Shown piece after piece: positions 36,145 to 48,610 of a stretch of DNA of 64,000 nt. How positions within the stretch are numbered: the stretch's first letter is position 1; each line of letters begins with the position of its first letter. The DNA is from Liolophura sinensis (taxonomy: Eukaryota; Mollusca; Polyplacophora; Chitonida; Chitonidae), in assembly GCF_032854445.1 (NCBI RefSeq), contig NC_088305.1:3045001-3109000 (forward strand), given 5' to 3'. The position numbers and the translations under genes were made by a program. The notes beneath the pieces were generated by a model. It made no database searches. It saw nothing but the letters and a program-made list of their open reading frames with translations, and was not told the DNA's origin.

Positions 36145-36235
36145 AAAATCTTCCCGCCGTCGTATCAGTGAAATATTCATGAGAACCGCAAAGAACACCA
36201 ATTAAATAAATAAATAAATCAATCAAAATCTTCCC
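36145..36235 (+). mobile_element. Very short 5'-truncated SINE family A insertion with 11-bp target duplication
   Basis: AAAATCTTCCC flanks a 69-bp body (36145-36155 and 36225-36235). The body holds only GCCGTCGTATCAGTGAAATATT, cut to CGTCGTATCAGTGAAATATT, then AACACCAATTAAATAAATAA. Confidence 0.85.
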
Positions 36236-39200
36236 TTCTCAAATTTGACTGTACTGCATGTTCAAACAATAAAAGAGAACTGTGCATACATAAATCTGAA
36301 AAGAGTGTATTCTTGGTGCAATCAGTCCTTGTGGATGTAATTGAGATACAAGTATTTGTGGTTATAAACAAGGAAGCAGACCAGGGGGAATGCAGCCAAA
36401 TGCCGGCCCCTGGAATATATATGTATATATAGGTATATTATTCGCTACTATGTCCCCTGGATTGACTGTTAGTACAGACAAAAGGTTTGTGGATAGATTT
36501 ACATGTATGTGTGGAGCATTTTTAACCACAGCCAGCGTATTATCAAGCTGGCATAAAGCACAGGAATGTGAAGTAATAAAGACTATGGATCTGTAGGTGT
36601 CAGGGGTTGACATTAACGACAAAATGGTAGTAACAAATAGGACTTGTCTCTCAAGATACATTGTATATTGAGCCGCCTCAGTATTAGCTGGTCCTTCAGT
36701 TAAATGTAGGAAAACCTGATCAAACTCTTATATTTTCAGTCTAAATGTACATGTACATTGTATGTAAATAGATGTCATATTATAAAGTGATTGTTTAATC
36801 ATGAATGTAGAGTTGGTAATCTAAATTAAACATTGATAACTCACAGGCCAGTAGAACCGGTCCCTGTTTAATTCTACTGGGGGGACCAAAATTTCATCGG
36901 CCTTTTGACTAGCAGGCCAGTGTTAATTTCAAGCCCTGAATGTACACTGCATCTGTTTGTGTTTAGGATTTATGGTTTATTGTTATGAAAACTTTATTCT
37001 ATTTGCATTCAACTGATTATGCATGTATGTATAATGTACATGTACTTGGTCACCATCACCCTGTACTAATTGAAAAAAAAATACATAACGTGCACATGTG
37101 TATTCAACATAATACTTAAAAAAAAAACACAAAAAAAAAAACTGGACTGTCGCAGTAGAGCTCTGTCAAACTCACACACAAATGATAAATTTTAATTAAT
37201 TCTACTTATGAATACGTCTCTGTCACCATGAACATCTGTATTATTAAATATCCTGATATCAAAGCCTTGGGCTGAGCTGCATGATTGTATAAACTGCTTC
37301 CTGACTACAGGCGGTGTTACCCAATAAGCCTGTAACAGGCTTTTAATGGTAATACCCTTAACAGCTGGCATGTACACCAGGCAGATTACCATCATTATTG
37401 TGGTCGCTATGGTTACCCCAAAGTCCTGTCTTTGTGGAACATGCATGTAGTGAGGCCTCTTTGTTTCTGTTGTGTAACAACAATTATAGGGAGTGCATAA
37501 TCAGGATGCAGCACCCATAAACTCATGCATATTTATAGTATATATATCTATATGTTCCCTTTTCCCCACGTCGCACACTTTGTAGGGTATTTAGGCAGAG
37601 TCTGGCCATTAAGTGTACAGACTTGTACAGGATGGGCACACAGTGATAATAACAAGGGCGACATGAGGGAAAAGTTAGAAATTTGTGAATAAATACAGAA
37701 GCTGACAATACAGACTGATATTTCACATTTGAATTTACCTCGAGACTGAGATAAAAAGCTGACAACTACATTGTACTTGCACAGTTCAAATTCATGGAGA
37801 TTTTTGCCTCCAGTATATATGCTGCAATTTTATGAAGTTGCAGTATACCAAATGTGCATGTACAGTATAAAGTGTACATGTGCACTGTGCCAGCAATATC
37901 AAGGTGTGACAAACGGGATTTCATTTGAAGAGAATGAATATGTGAAAAGCTGACAGCTACATGTATGTATGTGGCCTTGATTTCAACTGATGGGTATTTT
38001 TTTGCTGCTGTGCGCTCCATTTTCATAAAATTGCTGGAGACATAGATATTTAGGGGCGCATATGTGCATGACTGTGTAAATCTGGTAGGATGGTTAAGAA
38101 ATGTTACTGTTAAACCGCTGGTTAGCTGGAGCAGCTGAGAATCTAGTTAGGAGTCTGTGCTGTCAGACCTGACTCCTAGGAGGTTGTAGGAAGAGCTTGG
38201 ATTTCTTCCTGTACTGCATACATACACGTATGTGTAACCATTACAGCTCTGCACTATGTGCAACTGCTGCAGGGCTTGTGTTTATTTAAACTTGCTCCAG
38301 ATGCTGCTGGTAAATTATGCGTTTATCTTGGTTTTGTCGGCTAGCATGGCCGTTTCTTGTTTCTCGTTCCACGCATTGCTTGCATTTGACCTAAAACCTC
38401 CAGGTTAAGTTTGTTGATGATTTGCATTCCTTGGCCTAGTGATGATCCTCTTACACTTTATACATGTATAGTTCAGGAGCAAAAACAGATTAATCCATTT
38501 CAATCTTTCATTCTAAATCAAATTTTGTATTTTCCTTCTGTTTTTAGGAATGATTGCACACAAAGGTACATGTAGGTGTAAAAAAGTGAATCATTGTTGG
38601 GAGAGCAAATGCAAATTTGTCGATAGTGTTACGTGTAGAAATTTCAAGAATTCGATTTTTTTTAATGTCTTGTCATGAATTGCGTTTATACGTTTTTGCG
38701 CCTGAACCCTTTATTATGTATCTGAACTATTATGTGACAGTTTTGTTGTATATTTAGCACAGTGTTATGCGTGGTACTCGGGGCCATGCTTTATCTGTAG
38801 CCATTTTAGTGCCGGAAAATGCTTGGCCTCCCAGACTCTTTGGCAGCCAAACTTATCAAGTTGTATTAAAAGTAATAAGTAACTGGAACAAAAATATAAT
38901 GGTTTACCAATGAACAGTTAAGTTTTCATACAAATTTCTTTTATTCAAAGACTTAAAATCATTTTGGGTTTGCTTTTTATAAAATTAAAGTTTGAGCCTT
39001 CATTTATTTTTCTGGCCCTGTGTGTAGATATACCACACAGCTGCAACTTTAGGCATCTAAAACAAAACAAAGTGTGGAGTACAAAATGTTCATGTTCTGA
39101 GAATAATAGCTATGAGGTATACACTGGGATACCTGTGGAGATATGTACAGGTAGAATTATACAAGTAGCCTAGGCTGAGAAAGCAGCTTCTCCGCTGTTT

Positions 39201-40037
39201 GCAAATTGATTGCAATCTGATATTCATATTTATGTGGTATGCACATTTATACGCAGTATTTTAATGTGGTTGCTGGACATTCTGTAACATCCATTGTTTT
39301 GTTACACACCTGAAAATATTATTAACACCTGTCCTTAAACTGCATGAATATACATTTGATCACCTGTATAAGTGATAATGCCCAGTTCTTGCCTGTGGCA
39401 TTGATTAGCTATGTAGTCGTCAGCATGTACAAGATTATTATAATTACTGTGTATTATGTAAGTAATTGTATTTATGTACACGTAAAAACAGACAAAAAAA
39501 AAAGAGTGAAATATTTTGGCTCCTAAATGGTGATGTTAGCCTGCTTAGGTGGATGAGATGTGGGAGTTGGTGAGAATATCAGCCTGACAGTTGCTGAAGA
39601 TAGTGGGACAATACCAGGTGACAGGTCACTTGATTAAAGGTAGATTGATGGGGCTTAGTCACTCAGGTGTATAGAAAGCCCCCCCCCTCCCCCCTGCCCC
39701 CCAAAACCCCACAGCTCTCACTTCGTTGCCAAGGCTCATGACAACCCCATCAGGGGAGGCAAACTCAGTCTCTGACTCATACCAATCTTTGTGTTCCTCA
39801 ATACAAGAATATCCCAATTGACTTCTGCTGCTGGCATCTGCAGTAGGCAAGCACCATCTGTTTGGATGCACAGTCTTGTTGGTCTGTTTTCTTTGGATGC
39901 AGGGCCATACCATACTGCTTGGTTGCAAGCAGATGTACATGTAACTTGCAAATAAGCTTTGCAGGTATGCACTGTAGGTATCAGAGTTCCAGGGCCTTGG
40001 AAGTTCTGGAAATTGGGAAACGAACTTGCCTCAGGTA
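36236..40037. other. No recognisable gene; one diverged dispersed repeat
   Basis: About 38795-38965 shares AGTTAAGTTTTCATAC, CATTTTAGT-CC-GAAAAT and a short A-rich block with 40925-41090, suggesting two old copies of one repeat. A C-rich tract (39679-39715) could form an i-motif or, on the other strand, a G-quadruplex. Confidence 0.5.
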
Positions 40038-40115
40038 CATGTACTTACCTATTTGCAAGTGCATGTACTTACCTATTTACAAGTACATGTACTTACCTAT
40101 TTACAAGTGCATGTA
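40038..40115. repeat. 24-bp tandem repeat, three copies
   Basis: The unit contains CATGTACTTACCTATTT followed by GCAAGTG or ACAAGTA. Copies start at 40038, 40062 and 40086. Confidence 0.9.
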
Positions 40116-41098
40116 GACAGACTACAGAACCTACCTGAGTTTTGACTGTATGCAACAAACTGACTCTTTTTACGCAGCAAAAACTGGTATGCATATACGT
40201 GCATATTAAAATAAACACATCTGTTTGACCACTCCAGTTGTCTATAAAACACCAATTTTTGGGAGACAGCTTTCTAGTCCCACCATACACATACTTATGG
40301 ATAAGACATCTGCATTCAGATAAAAATGGCAAAACTGGAAAATGCGAATTTTAGTTCTTCAGAACTTGGAAAAGCCTGGAAATTTGTAATTGCTAAGGTG
40401 TACTTGCACAGACCCAGCTGGTATTCATGTCTGTGGACAGTTTTTCTGACCCATCCCACATGTACATGTACACAGTAAACACAGCTTAGGAGATTGCTTT
40501 CCCAGATGCTGCATGCCCCAATGTACAGGCATCTGGTATATAGCCTACACGAAGGTCCACAGGAGCCATACCTAAGGCTTCATCAACCAGATGTACAGGT
40601 ACAGATATGTCATAGATGTATGTACCTTTCCCAGTGTCACTAATTAATGTCAGGTGTGCTGAATGGTACATACACACCCTGCGTGTATGTATCATTATAT
40701 CAGTAGCATATTGGCAGGTGTACAGAGTCGATTGGTTCTAAGTGAGATTACACTTATGGAGCTTACTGTTACCTTGTCAAGTCCTATATAAAGGATGGAT
40801 TTTACTGGTTTCACCTGCGTGGAACCCTCTTCCCAACATTAGGGAAGCTCTGAGTTGGAATTGTCCACTTTAATAGTTTGGGTGTCTATGCAGAGTTGTA
40901 TGGCTCACCCTTCACTAGCATCGCATATCTAAAGTCATTTTAGTTCCAGAAAATATTTAAGTACCTAAACAACATGTAATCAAGGTGTGTTAAAACCTAC
41001 AATAAAATTGAAAAAAAAAAAGATTAAGGTTTATCAATAGAAAGTTAAGTTTTCATACTAATTGACTCTCAGAAAGCATCATTTTGAATTGTGTTTTA

Positions 41099-41378
41099 TG
41101 AATTCTCTTTGATTGATTGGTGTTTTACGCCGTACTCAAGAATATTTCACTTATATGACAGCGGTCAGCATTATGGTGAGAGGAAACCGGGCAGAGCCCG
41201 GGGGAAACCCATGACCATCCGCAGGTTGCTGGCAGACCTTCCCACTTACGGCCGGAGAGGAAGCCAGCATGAGCGCGACTTGAACTCACAGCGACCGCAT
41301 TGGTGAGAGGCTTCTGGGTCATTTTGCTGCGCTAGCGCGCTAACCGACTGAGCCACAGAGGCCCCCTGAATTTTCTTT
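41099..41378 (-). mobile_element. Full-length SINE family A with 12-bp target duplication
   Basis: TGAATTCTCTTT (41099-41110) and TGAATTTTCTTT (41367-41378), with one mismatch, flank a complete minus-strand copy. All body blocks and the head (GCTAACCGACTGAGCCACAG) are present. Its AAATAAATAAA tail is nearly absent; it has only TTTGATTGATTGG-like sequence at the junction. Confidence 0.92.
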
Positions 41379-41731
41379 ATGCACAGTGATAATTACGTGT
41401 ATATTTGAGATCAGAACCTTCAACTTTTTCTCGATATGGCCCTAATTTCTCTGGATAAAAGTTTAACTCTTCAAAATAAAACTTTAAGATTTCAATGTAG
41501 TGCTTATTGTTTAAGCTGGAATGGTCATTGTCATATCATAATTATCATAGACTCAATGAAGAAAGGTCAGTCTCAAATTTTTTTTCTTTTAATATAGGAC
41601 ATTAACTTATTGAGGAGCCTGAGTACAACGCAACACGAAATTCTGCGCTCTCTGACGAGCCAGGCAAATAAATAAATACGTCTTTTACTTTATCCGTGTA
41701 TATTTCAGTGGTCATTTGTTTAGGAAATAGA

Positions 41732-41876
41732 TGGTTTGCAATGGCAGCCGTCTTTGAGGTATGTTTGTGTATACTGCCCATTGTGTGCCCTCTCTGCCCA
41801 GCTTATGACCTGTAACAGTAGACACCCAGCCAGCAATACTCAATCTTACATCAAAGATGGCTGCTATTGCAAACCA
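41732..41876. repeat. Small MITE-like inverted repeat
   Basis: Termini at 41732-41757 and 41851-41876 are reverse complements at 24 of 26 positions (TGGTTTGCAAT-GCAGCC-TCTTTGA). Weaker pairing continues inward. No target duplication is clear. Confidence 0.75.
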
Positions 41877-42187
41877 ACTAATGCAAATTTGCACTTGCTA
41901 TTTAAGCCATTTATTGGCAATACAGCAGCTTGTTTACCTTGATTATAATATTATTGATCATGACTAAAACTAGGTGAGGTGAATGCATGTATGGAGGCTA
42001 CTTGTAGTTGTACAGCCTGTGCCAGTGATACACACCATTTGCCAGTATTGAACAGTTCTCTGGTACAATAGATATAACTGGTGCTAACAAAGAGATGGAG
42101 GGGAAATAAGACACAGCTGGGGGTAGGCGATAAAGCGGTCCATTCATAACCCCAGGGATTCTCCTCTAAACTTGTTGTTCTCTTGTC

Positions 42188-42405
42188 AGTGTATGTACAG
42201 GTACTCAGTACCTGTGATGTTATAATACCACCCTGACCCCCAGTGTACGTACAGGCACTCTGTGCCTGTGATGTTGTAAAACCACCCTTACCCCCAGCGT
42301 ACGTACAGGCACTCAGTACCTGTGATGTTATAAAACCACCCTGACCCCAAGTGTACTTACAGGCACTCAGTACCTGTGATGTTATAATACCACCCTGACC
42401 CCAAG
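42188..42405. repeat. 54-bp tandem repeat, four copies, each with a hairpin
   Basis: Units begin near 42188, 42242, 42296 and 42350. Each contains a small inverted repeat: CAGGTACTCAGTACCTG at 42198, CAGGCACTCTGTGCCTG at 42252, and CAGGCACTCAGTACCTG at 42306 and 42360. The rest of the unit is TGATGTTATAATACCACCCT with CCCCAGTG. Confidence 0.92.
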
Positions 42406-43119
42406 AAGCTGTCAGTCCTGTCAGATGACGTGATCTTTGTGTATGTGCATACCTTAGCTCTCAACCCAGATAGGACCAAAGAAGTAAGAGACCCAAACAG
42501 GGGGTTCAAGGGGCTGCAGACCCTTGCTCTCATCCATGGAAAATTCCTGGTTGGCGTTCAGGGGAAGCCCCCATGATGTGAGAAACGTGGGACTTGTGTC
42601 AAAAACGTGACATCAGTGATGCATGTGTTGATGTGCACTATTGTACAGCTTGACAATCAGAGCATGTGAACGCAACTTCAATCGCACATGCATGAAGAAT
42701 TTTTCTCTACTGTTTTTAGTCAAGTGGGAACATGTTTTCCATGTTAAATCTGAGTAGTAATTCTTGGAAGAGAAACTGATATTACTTACATGTAAGTGCG
42801 CAGAAACAAGGAGGTACATGTGACTCTTCAAGGTTTAATGAGTAAATTGGAGATACTGTTTGATAAATGGGAGATACTTTTTGATCAGATGCATTTTATA
42901 CCACTGAAAGTATATTAATAAAAACTTTAGGGCAATATTTTGTGGCAAAACAGTGTGACATGCGTTGTTGTTGTTGTTATTGCTGTTGATCGTTAACGTG
43001 ATTTTGTGTTGGTCGTCGTCATGTCAGCCAGAGGTACAGACAATTTGTGAAGTCCTCACTCTCACTGTTTGTTGGCCGCTGGTGCCATAAGCTGCCATCA
43101 ACACTGGCTTGACTATTTG
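42406..43119. other. No recognisable gene
   Basis: Unassigned intron-like or intergenic sequence. A (GTT)n-like tract occurs at 42965-42985. Confidence 0.45.
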
Positions 43120-43317
43120 CGCAGTGTAATGTTTGCTGAAGACAGCTTGTCTTCTACTAGTATGGTGTGTTTATTAGGGAAAGGTTGTCAGTCATTTGAT
43201 AAAGGTCGGTGGTTTACACCAGGCACATGGCCTTCCTCGATCCACTCATAAAACTGAGAGCTATCATAATTGTGGAAAAAATGTTTGTGGCATTAAACAA
43301 TAATCTAATAAATAAAT
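43120..43317 (+). repeat. SINE-like repeat family C, plus strand
   Basis: It contains GACAGCTTGTCTTCTACTAG, GGTCGGTGGTTTACACCAGG, TCCACTCATAAAACTGAGAG and an AATAATCTAATAAATAAATAA end. It resembles 2318-2553 and the 150-bp array at 61.2 kb. Confidence 0.6.
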
Positions 43318-44117
43318 AAGCGATGCTTTCATGTAGATGACTTGTCAGTTTATTGGTTACGTGTGGGTATATGTACATGTAGATACATGTAACCAGCCCA
43401 AATGTTTTCCACAACGAAAACGGCGGTAGACATATTGCCTCAACATCACAGGCCAACCATGCACATGTAGACAGGCTGTCAGGCTTTCACCAGTTTATAG
43501 CAGCGTTATGGTGATACTTTTGTGATATCAAGCCGCCCACTCCACCTGACTCACACAGCTAATTCTCACCACAGATACTTGTAAATAATTCATGGTCTAG
43601 CACCGGTCACCCTACTCGTCATTCCAGAAGGCGGATTCTTAAATAATAAGACTCTAGTATTGGAAATAAGCCAATATGGGCAGTCTTCCCCCACTGACTC
43701 AGGTGTTTGTCAGGAGCTGACCAGTGTGAGTCATCCTGTCACGCTCTAAATAAATTAGCATTGGTGGCCAAAAGTCCAGAGCACATTGACCATTGGTCAG
43801 TATGTGTTAATGGCTGTTATGAGCTAATCCACTGGCACTGCTTGACCCATCCCAGGAAGCTTGCATACAAGCCCTTAAGTTCTGATTATATCTATTTTCC
43901 CACAGATCTGTACATTGTAGCGGTGAGATGCCAGTGTCAGGAGGACTAACTATACAGTGTATACCACTACATGCACATATGTACATATTATTAAACTTCA
44001 TACAGATTAGGGTGTAAACTTCAATGTTGAGTCAGTCTTTATGTACAGTATGTCAGGTACTTGCCATCTCATATCCTTGAGAGATTTCTTGCTTAATCCT
44101 GTACTATTTTCAGTTTT

Positions 44118-44325
44118 ATTATTATTATTACTATTATTATATATTATTATTTTCAACGATTGTTATTAATCACCAATACCTGCCATTAATCTCCAACACC
44201 TGCCATTAATTACCAATTCTTGTCATTAATATGGAATCCTTTAATTACCAACGAGTATTGTTCATTTATTTGTAGCCAATACATGTATTTGTCATTAATG
44301 ACCAATATTAGTTTGTCATTAATTT
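44118..44325. repeat. Low-complexity ATT tract and CATTAAT-spaced repeats
   Basis: An (ATT)n run at 44118-44152 is followed by irregular copies of GTCATTAATNACCAAT spaced 20-60 bp apart to about 44325. Confidence 0.7.
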
Positions 44326-44414
44326 GAATGAAAAAAACAACACATTTCAAATTAAAAAGAAAAGATGTGTTAGAGATTGGGATTTTGTACCTGTTTTTAT
44401 GTGATCTGTATGCC

Positions 44415-44598
44415 ATACACTGTATCAGCATACATGGGAGGGTCTGCCAGCAACCTGTGGATGGACATGGGTTTGCTGAGGGCTCTACCCAGTTTCCTCA
44501 CACCATAATGCTGACTGCCGTTGTACATGTATAAGTGAAATATTCTTGAGTACGGCATAAAACACCAATTAAATAAATAAATAAATACACTGTATCAG
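44415..44598 (+). mobile_element. 5'-truncated SINE family A insertion with 14-bp target duplication
   Basis: ATACACTGTATCAG flanks it exactly (44415-44428 and 44585-44598). The body starts near GGTCTGCCAGCAACCTG and ends in AACACCAATTAAATAAATAA. The tRNA head is missing, again indicating incomplete copying at insertion. Confidence 0.93.
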
Positions 44599-44814
44599 GG
44601 TTCTGGGTGAAAGAACCAACCAGAATATGAAGCCAGGTTATAGGAGAAAAACTCACACTGTAAAGCAATACAAGCGGGCGAGCCACTCGTATCCAACATG
44701 AAACCTATCAAGCACAAAGCATGTACATGAGGCCTACAGACTTAGTCATTCAAGCTGCAAATCATGTAGGCTTGTCAATGCTCCCTATAATATCAGGGTT
44801 TGGCCAACAACTTA

Positions 44815-45012
44815 GGAACCTAGGCTCTGCATGGTTTTCTCCCTCCACTTCTTCTTTCTCCTTAATCCTTGTGGAACCTAGGCTCTGCATGGTTTTCTCC
44901 CTCCACTTCTTCTTTCTCCTTAATCCTTGTGGAACCTAGGCTCTGCATGGTTTTCTCCCACCATAATGTTGGAAATAAGTGAAATATTCTTGGGTGTCAA
45001 ATAAATAAATCA
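44815..45012 (+). repeat. SINE family A fragment with internal 58-bp duplication
   Basis: GGAACCTAGGCTCTGCATGG starts at 44815, 44873 and 44931, giving a 58-bp tandem unit. The last copy runs into CTCCCACCATAATG, GTGAAATATTCTTGGG and AAATAAATAAATC, the SINE end. The duplication therefore amplified part of the SINE after insertion. Confidence 0.85.
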
Positions 45013-46160
45013 AACCTCTGCGGTGAAAACAATGTACTGTACCTCTCTTTGGTTTTAGTAGCTTAGGTAAATGGCTTATTCATTCGCTGACCTGTTACAG
45101 AAGGCTATGTATTTATGAAAAACTGAGACTTATTGATACAGTAAGAGAATCATCGAACTCTCTGATTCGCGGCTGTCAGTTGATGGGAGCTGAATGTATG
45201 TGCACAGCCCAGTCAGGTGATCAATCAAGCGTTGTTGTAACAGGGGCCAAGATAATTGATTGGAATGGACGTAAGTGCGTCTGTGCGCAATCAATTACAA
45301 TTGGTCACGGATGATGGCAACTGTCTGTCTGCTATAACACAGCACCTGTAGGCCAGCATTGATCGTCTAAACCCCTCTTTCTCTTTTACTTCTACTTCTC
45401 TCCCTCCTGACCCAATCTCCTACCCTGGGGCAACCTGTACATGAACATCTGTTACTTCAAGGCCTCTCCCCCCACCGGATAAGTCTGTGATTTTACCAGC
45501 TATGCGCCACATCCTTGGCCTTGTCTCAAATTCTGCACAGTATTTTTGCCTCTGTACCCTTTACTACATATTATAAGCATCCCTATCCCCTTTAGGCATC
45601 CCCCTTCCATTTGCCCCCTCCCTCCCTCTTTATATTCTATGCTGTCCTCGGTATGTCCATTTCCTCAACCCCCAGGCAGTCAATGTAATCATTACAGCAC
45701 TGTGCCCTGTCTCACTTTGAACACCTAATTATACTCCATGTTCAGATTGACCCAGATAGCCATATGTCAGTAGTCTCAGTTGTCCGTAAACAAAGGATCC
45801 CTGCTGGATTTGTCATTGACACGCTGCTGCAAGCTCTACATTACTCACGCTTTCATTACATTCATATTGTTGCTTCATTAAAATGGGTTTAAATTCTAAT
45901 TAAAGTCCTTCAAATTACATTTAGGTGCATATCAATGTGGGTACTGCAGGGCTGTGATATTGCAAGGTAGTTGTTACATGATGTAAACAATGTCCTCAAT
46001 GACTACACCTGCTATCTGAACAATGTGCTGAAGTGGGGTGAGTGAAGAGTGGCTATCTGCTAACAACACAAACGACTGAAGAGATGTCCTGTGACAATGT
46101 GCATATCTACCATATGTGATTAGTGAAGTACAGGTACAAATAATGTTCTCAGTAGAGTAT
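45013..46160. other. No recognisable gene
   Basis: Pyrimidine-rich tracts occur at 45380-45420 and 45580-45650. No exon can be supported. Confidence 0.45.
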
Positions 46161-46413
46161 GGGGGTCTCCGTGGCTGAGTGGTTAGCGTGCTAGCATTGC
46201 ACCATTACTCATGACCGAATGTGGCCATTGTGAGTTCAAGTCCAGCTCCTGCTGGCTTTCTGTCTGGGTGTAAGTGGAAAGGTCTGTCAGCGACCTGCAG
46301 GTGGTCGTGGGTTTCCTGCGAGATGTGGTTGGTTTCCACCCACCAAGAGGCTGGCTGACTGTTGTACAAGTTAAATATTTCAGAGTGGCACTCAAGTAAA
46401 TAAATAAATAGTA
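46161..46413 (+). repeat. SINE family A, near-full diverged copy
   Basis: The head GGTCTCCGTGGCTGAGTGGT is followed by box B-like GAGTTCAAGTCC, GGTCTGTCAGCGACCTGCAG, GGTTTCCACCCACC and AAATAAATAAATAG. Several small deletions are present. Confidence 0.85.
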
Positions 46414-47385
46414 TGTGCACCTCATTTTGTCATCAGAAATACAATGTACATGTACATCCAAACAGTGGCTTATTGCTTCTGGCCTGTGTTGCAGACCTCA
46501 TGGAGAAATGGATATATGTATATCCCTGATGATGAGAGAAGTGAAATGCAACTCAGGAGTGCATTATATACATGTATGTAAACCTAGATAGGGATGGGGT
46601 AGTCCCGGCTGGTGGTAGGGGGGGATAAACCTCCTGGGGGTGGAGACACAGATAGTGTTGTGAAATGTAGGGTCATACCCTGTTGCCCTGATAGTGACAC
46701 CCTCCTGGGTACCAGTGGTCAAATGATGTGGCTATTACAAACTAGGATTAATTTTCAGGACTTGGCCCCTGGTCAGCTGGGGTCAGATAACAGTACTTGT
46801 GGTCACCAAGGTGATAATCACCCTAGATGGGACTCCAGCCAAATCAGCCTGTTTCAGAGGGGTGCCTAATTGACCTCTGGACACTTTTACCACTGTATTA
46901 CTACATGCCATGTAAGATGGTGTAGTCTGAATGTGCGGGAGAGTCCAGCCTACACATGGAGCTGTTTGCTGATGCCACACTGGAAGCATTGGGATATGGA
47001 TGTGTTTAAAATAGATACATACACTGTTACAGCTGTGTTAAGATATGCACAAACTTGTAAAAGGGAAATACATGGGGATTTTTGTTTTTGTAGTGTCCTG
47101 TAAACCTGACTTTGGAGGAGAGCAATCCACAGAGCATCTGTAAATTGATTTATTTTTACTTATACAGTGTATATTTACATGTACAAACTCATTTATGAAG
47201 TTGCATACATCTCCGAACATAGGAACTTGTGGAGATAAATGCACATGGACTTCTGATCGAGCAAACTTTGCAGATATGGAGGAAAAAGGAGTAAACCACC
47301 AGTCTTTGGCAAGTTACTGACAAACTTTCTCATATGCAGCACATACATGTAGGTGTTCACACCAGATTGGCCTTCATGGAAGTAC
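46414..47385. other. No recognisable gene
   Basis: Short overlapping frames on both strands at 46612-47387 have no defensible coding signal. Confidence 0.45.
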
Positions 47386-47494
47386 ATCAGCTTGTGGAAC
47401 CTGGTTGTGCGTTTCCCTCCATCATGTTGGCTGTCGTCGTGTAGGTGAAATATTCTTCTGTATAGCCTAAGACATCAATGAAATAAATAAATCA
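47386..47494 (+). repeat. Older SINE family A 3' end, target of the next SINE
   Basis: CAGCTTGTGGAACCTGG, GTTGGCTGTCGTCGTG, GTGAAATATTCTTCTGTA and GAAATAAATAAATC form a diverged 3' end. The next SINE inserted immediately after its tail. Confidence 0.75.
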
Positions 47495-47771
47495 AATGAT
47501 TGAGGGGCCTCCATGGCTCAGTCGGTTAGCGGGCTAGCGCAGCATAATGACCCAGAAGCCTCTCACCAATGTGGTCGCTGTGAGTTCAAGTCCAGCTCAT
47601 GCTGGCTTCCTCTCCAGCAGTAAGGTCTGCCAGCAACCTGCGGATGGTTGTGGGTTTCCCCTGGGCTCTGCCCCGTTTCCTCCCACCATAATGTTGGCTG
47701 CCGTCGTATCAGTGAAATATTCTTGAGTACGGCGTAAAACACCAATCAAATAAATAAATCAAATGATTGAG
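47481..47771 (+). mobile_element. SINE family A inserted behind another SINE tail, 24-bp flanking repeat
   Basis: A 24-bp direct repeat ending in CAAATGATTGAG occurs at 47481-47504 and 47748-47771. It includes the AAATAAATAAAT tail. The body has an intact head (GGGGCCTCCATGGCTCAGTC, box A TGGCTCAGTCGG; box B GAGTTCAAGTCC) and lacks only about 15 bp near the GGCCGTACGTGG block. Part of the 24-bp repeat may be the tail itself, so the true target duplication is between 12 and 24 bp. Confidence 0.92.
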
Positions 47772-47994
47772 CACAGCATCTACATGTGTATTACTTGTGA
47801 TAATGGGACATCTACATATACTGGCTATAAAAATCTTGTGGCTTTAACTGTCAGAAGAGTTGTCTAGTCAAGTTGTTCTTTGTTTTAGATATTACTCGTA
47901 CATATGGTGTCTTCATTCACCAGCTACGTGTAGCACATATTTATTTGCTTGAGTGAAAATCTTTAAGCATTGACTTTCAGAAAGTTTTTTTTTG

Positions 47995-48089
47995 TGTATT
48001 TATTTACTGGTTAGTGTATTGCGTTGTACTCAAGAATATTTCACTAATATGACGGCAGCTTGCATTATTGTGGGAGGAAATCGGGCAGA
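47995..48089 (-). repeat. SINE family A 3'-end fragment, minus strand
   Basis: It reads TTTATTTACTGGTTAGTGTA, GTACTCAAGAATATTTCACT, ATATGACGGCAGC and GTGGGAGGAAATCGGGCAG, then breaks off. Confidence 0.75.
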
Positions 48090-48594
48090 AAGTTGTTTAG
48101 CCTATTTGTTTTTGATATTACATGTGTTGTCTTAATATCATATGTGGACAGTGAACAATCAAGTGATGTGTCATCCTTAAAAAACCCTTTCTTGTGTAGA
48201 ACACAACCCTATCAGGAAAAATAAGGTGTACGAGATTATTTGATCTATTTATTTTTTTTTTATTCTGGCTGTTAAAAAAGATGTGAACTTTTAAGACATA
48301 AACATTAAGAGAAAAATGAAAGAAAAACTTTACGGGCCCTGTTTGGAGTTTTGGTTGGGTTAGTCGCAACAAACAGTTGTTAATGTTTTGCCTCATTCAT
48401 TTCTGACAGCTTACATTTATTGTCTAGAGTAGATATAGGTTTTGTTTGATTATTTTATTGTTGAAACATTGATGAAAACAGCAAATTTGACAGACCTAGA
48501 TGTGGGAGAAAAAAGCTTGTCTACTGGCCTTATTTCTACCTAGAGCTGATCTAGGCCGATTTTGAACCCGATATAACGGGTTTGGGCGTGGCCA

Positions 48595-48610
48595 GTTTGG
48601 GCGCCCAAAC
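48595..48610. promoter_or_regulatory. Perfect 16-bp palindrome near the hAT-like left end
   Basis: GTTTGGGCGCCCAAAC is its own reverse complement. A third half-copy (GTTTGGGCG) lies at 48580-48588, and an inverted half-site near the right end at 50377. Repeated subterminal words of this kind are transposase-binding sites in known hAT elements; that role is inferred here. Confidence 0.5.
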
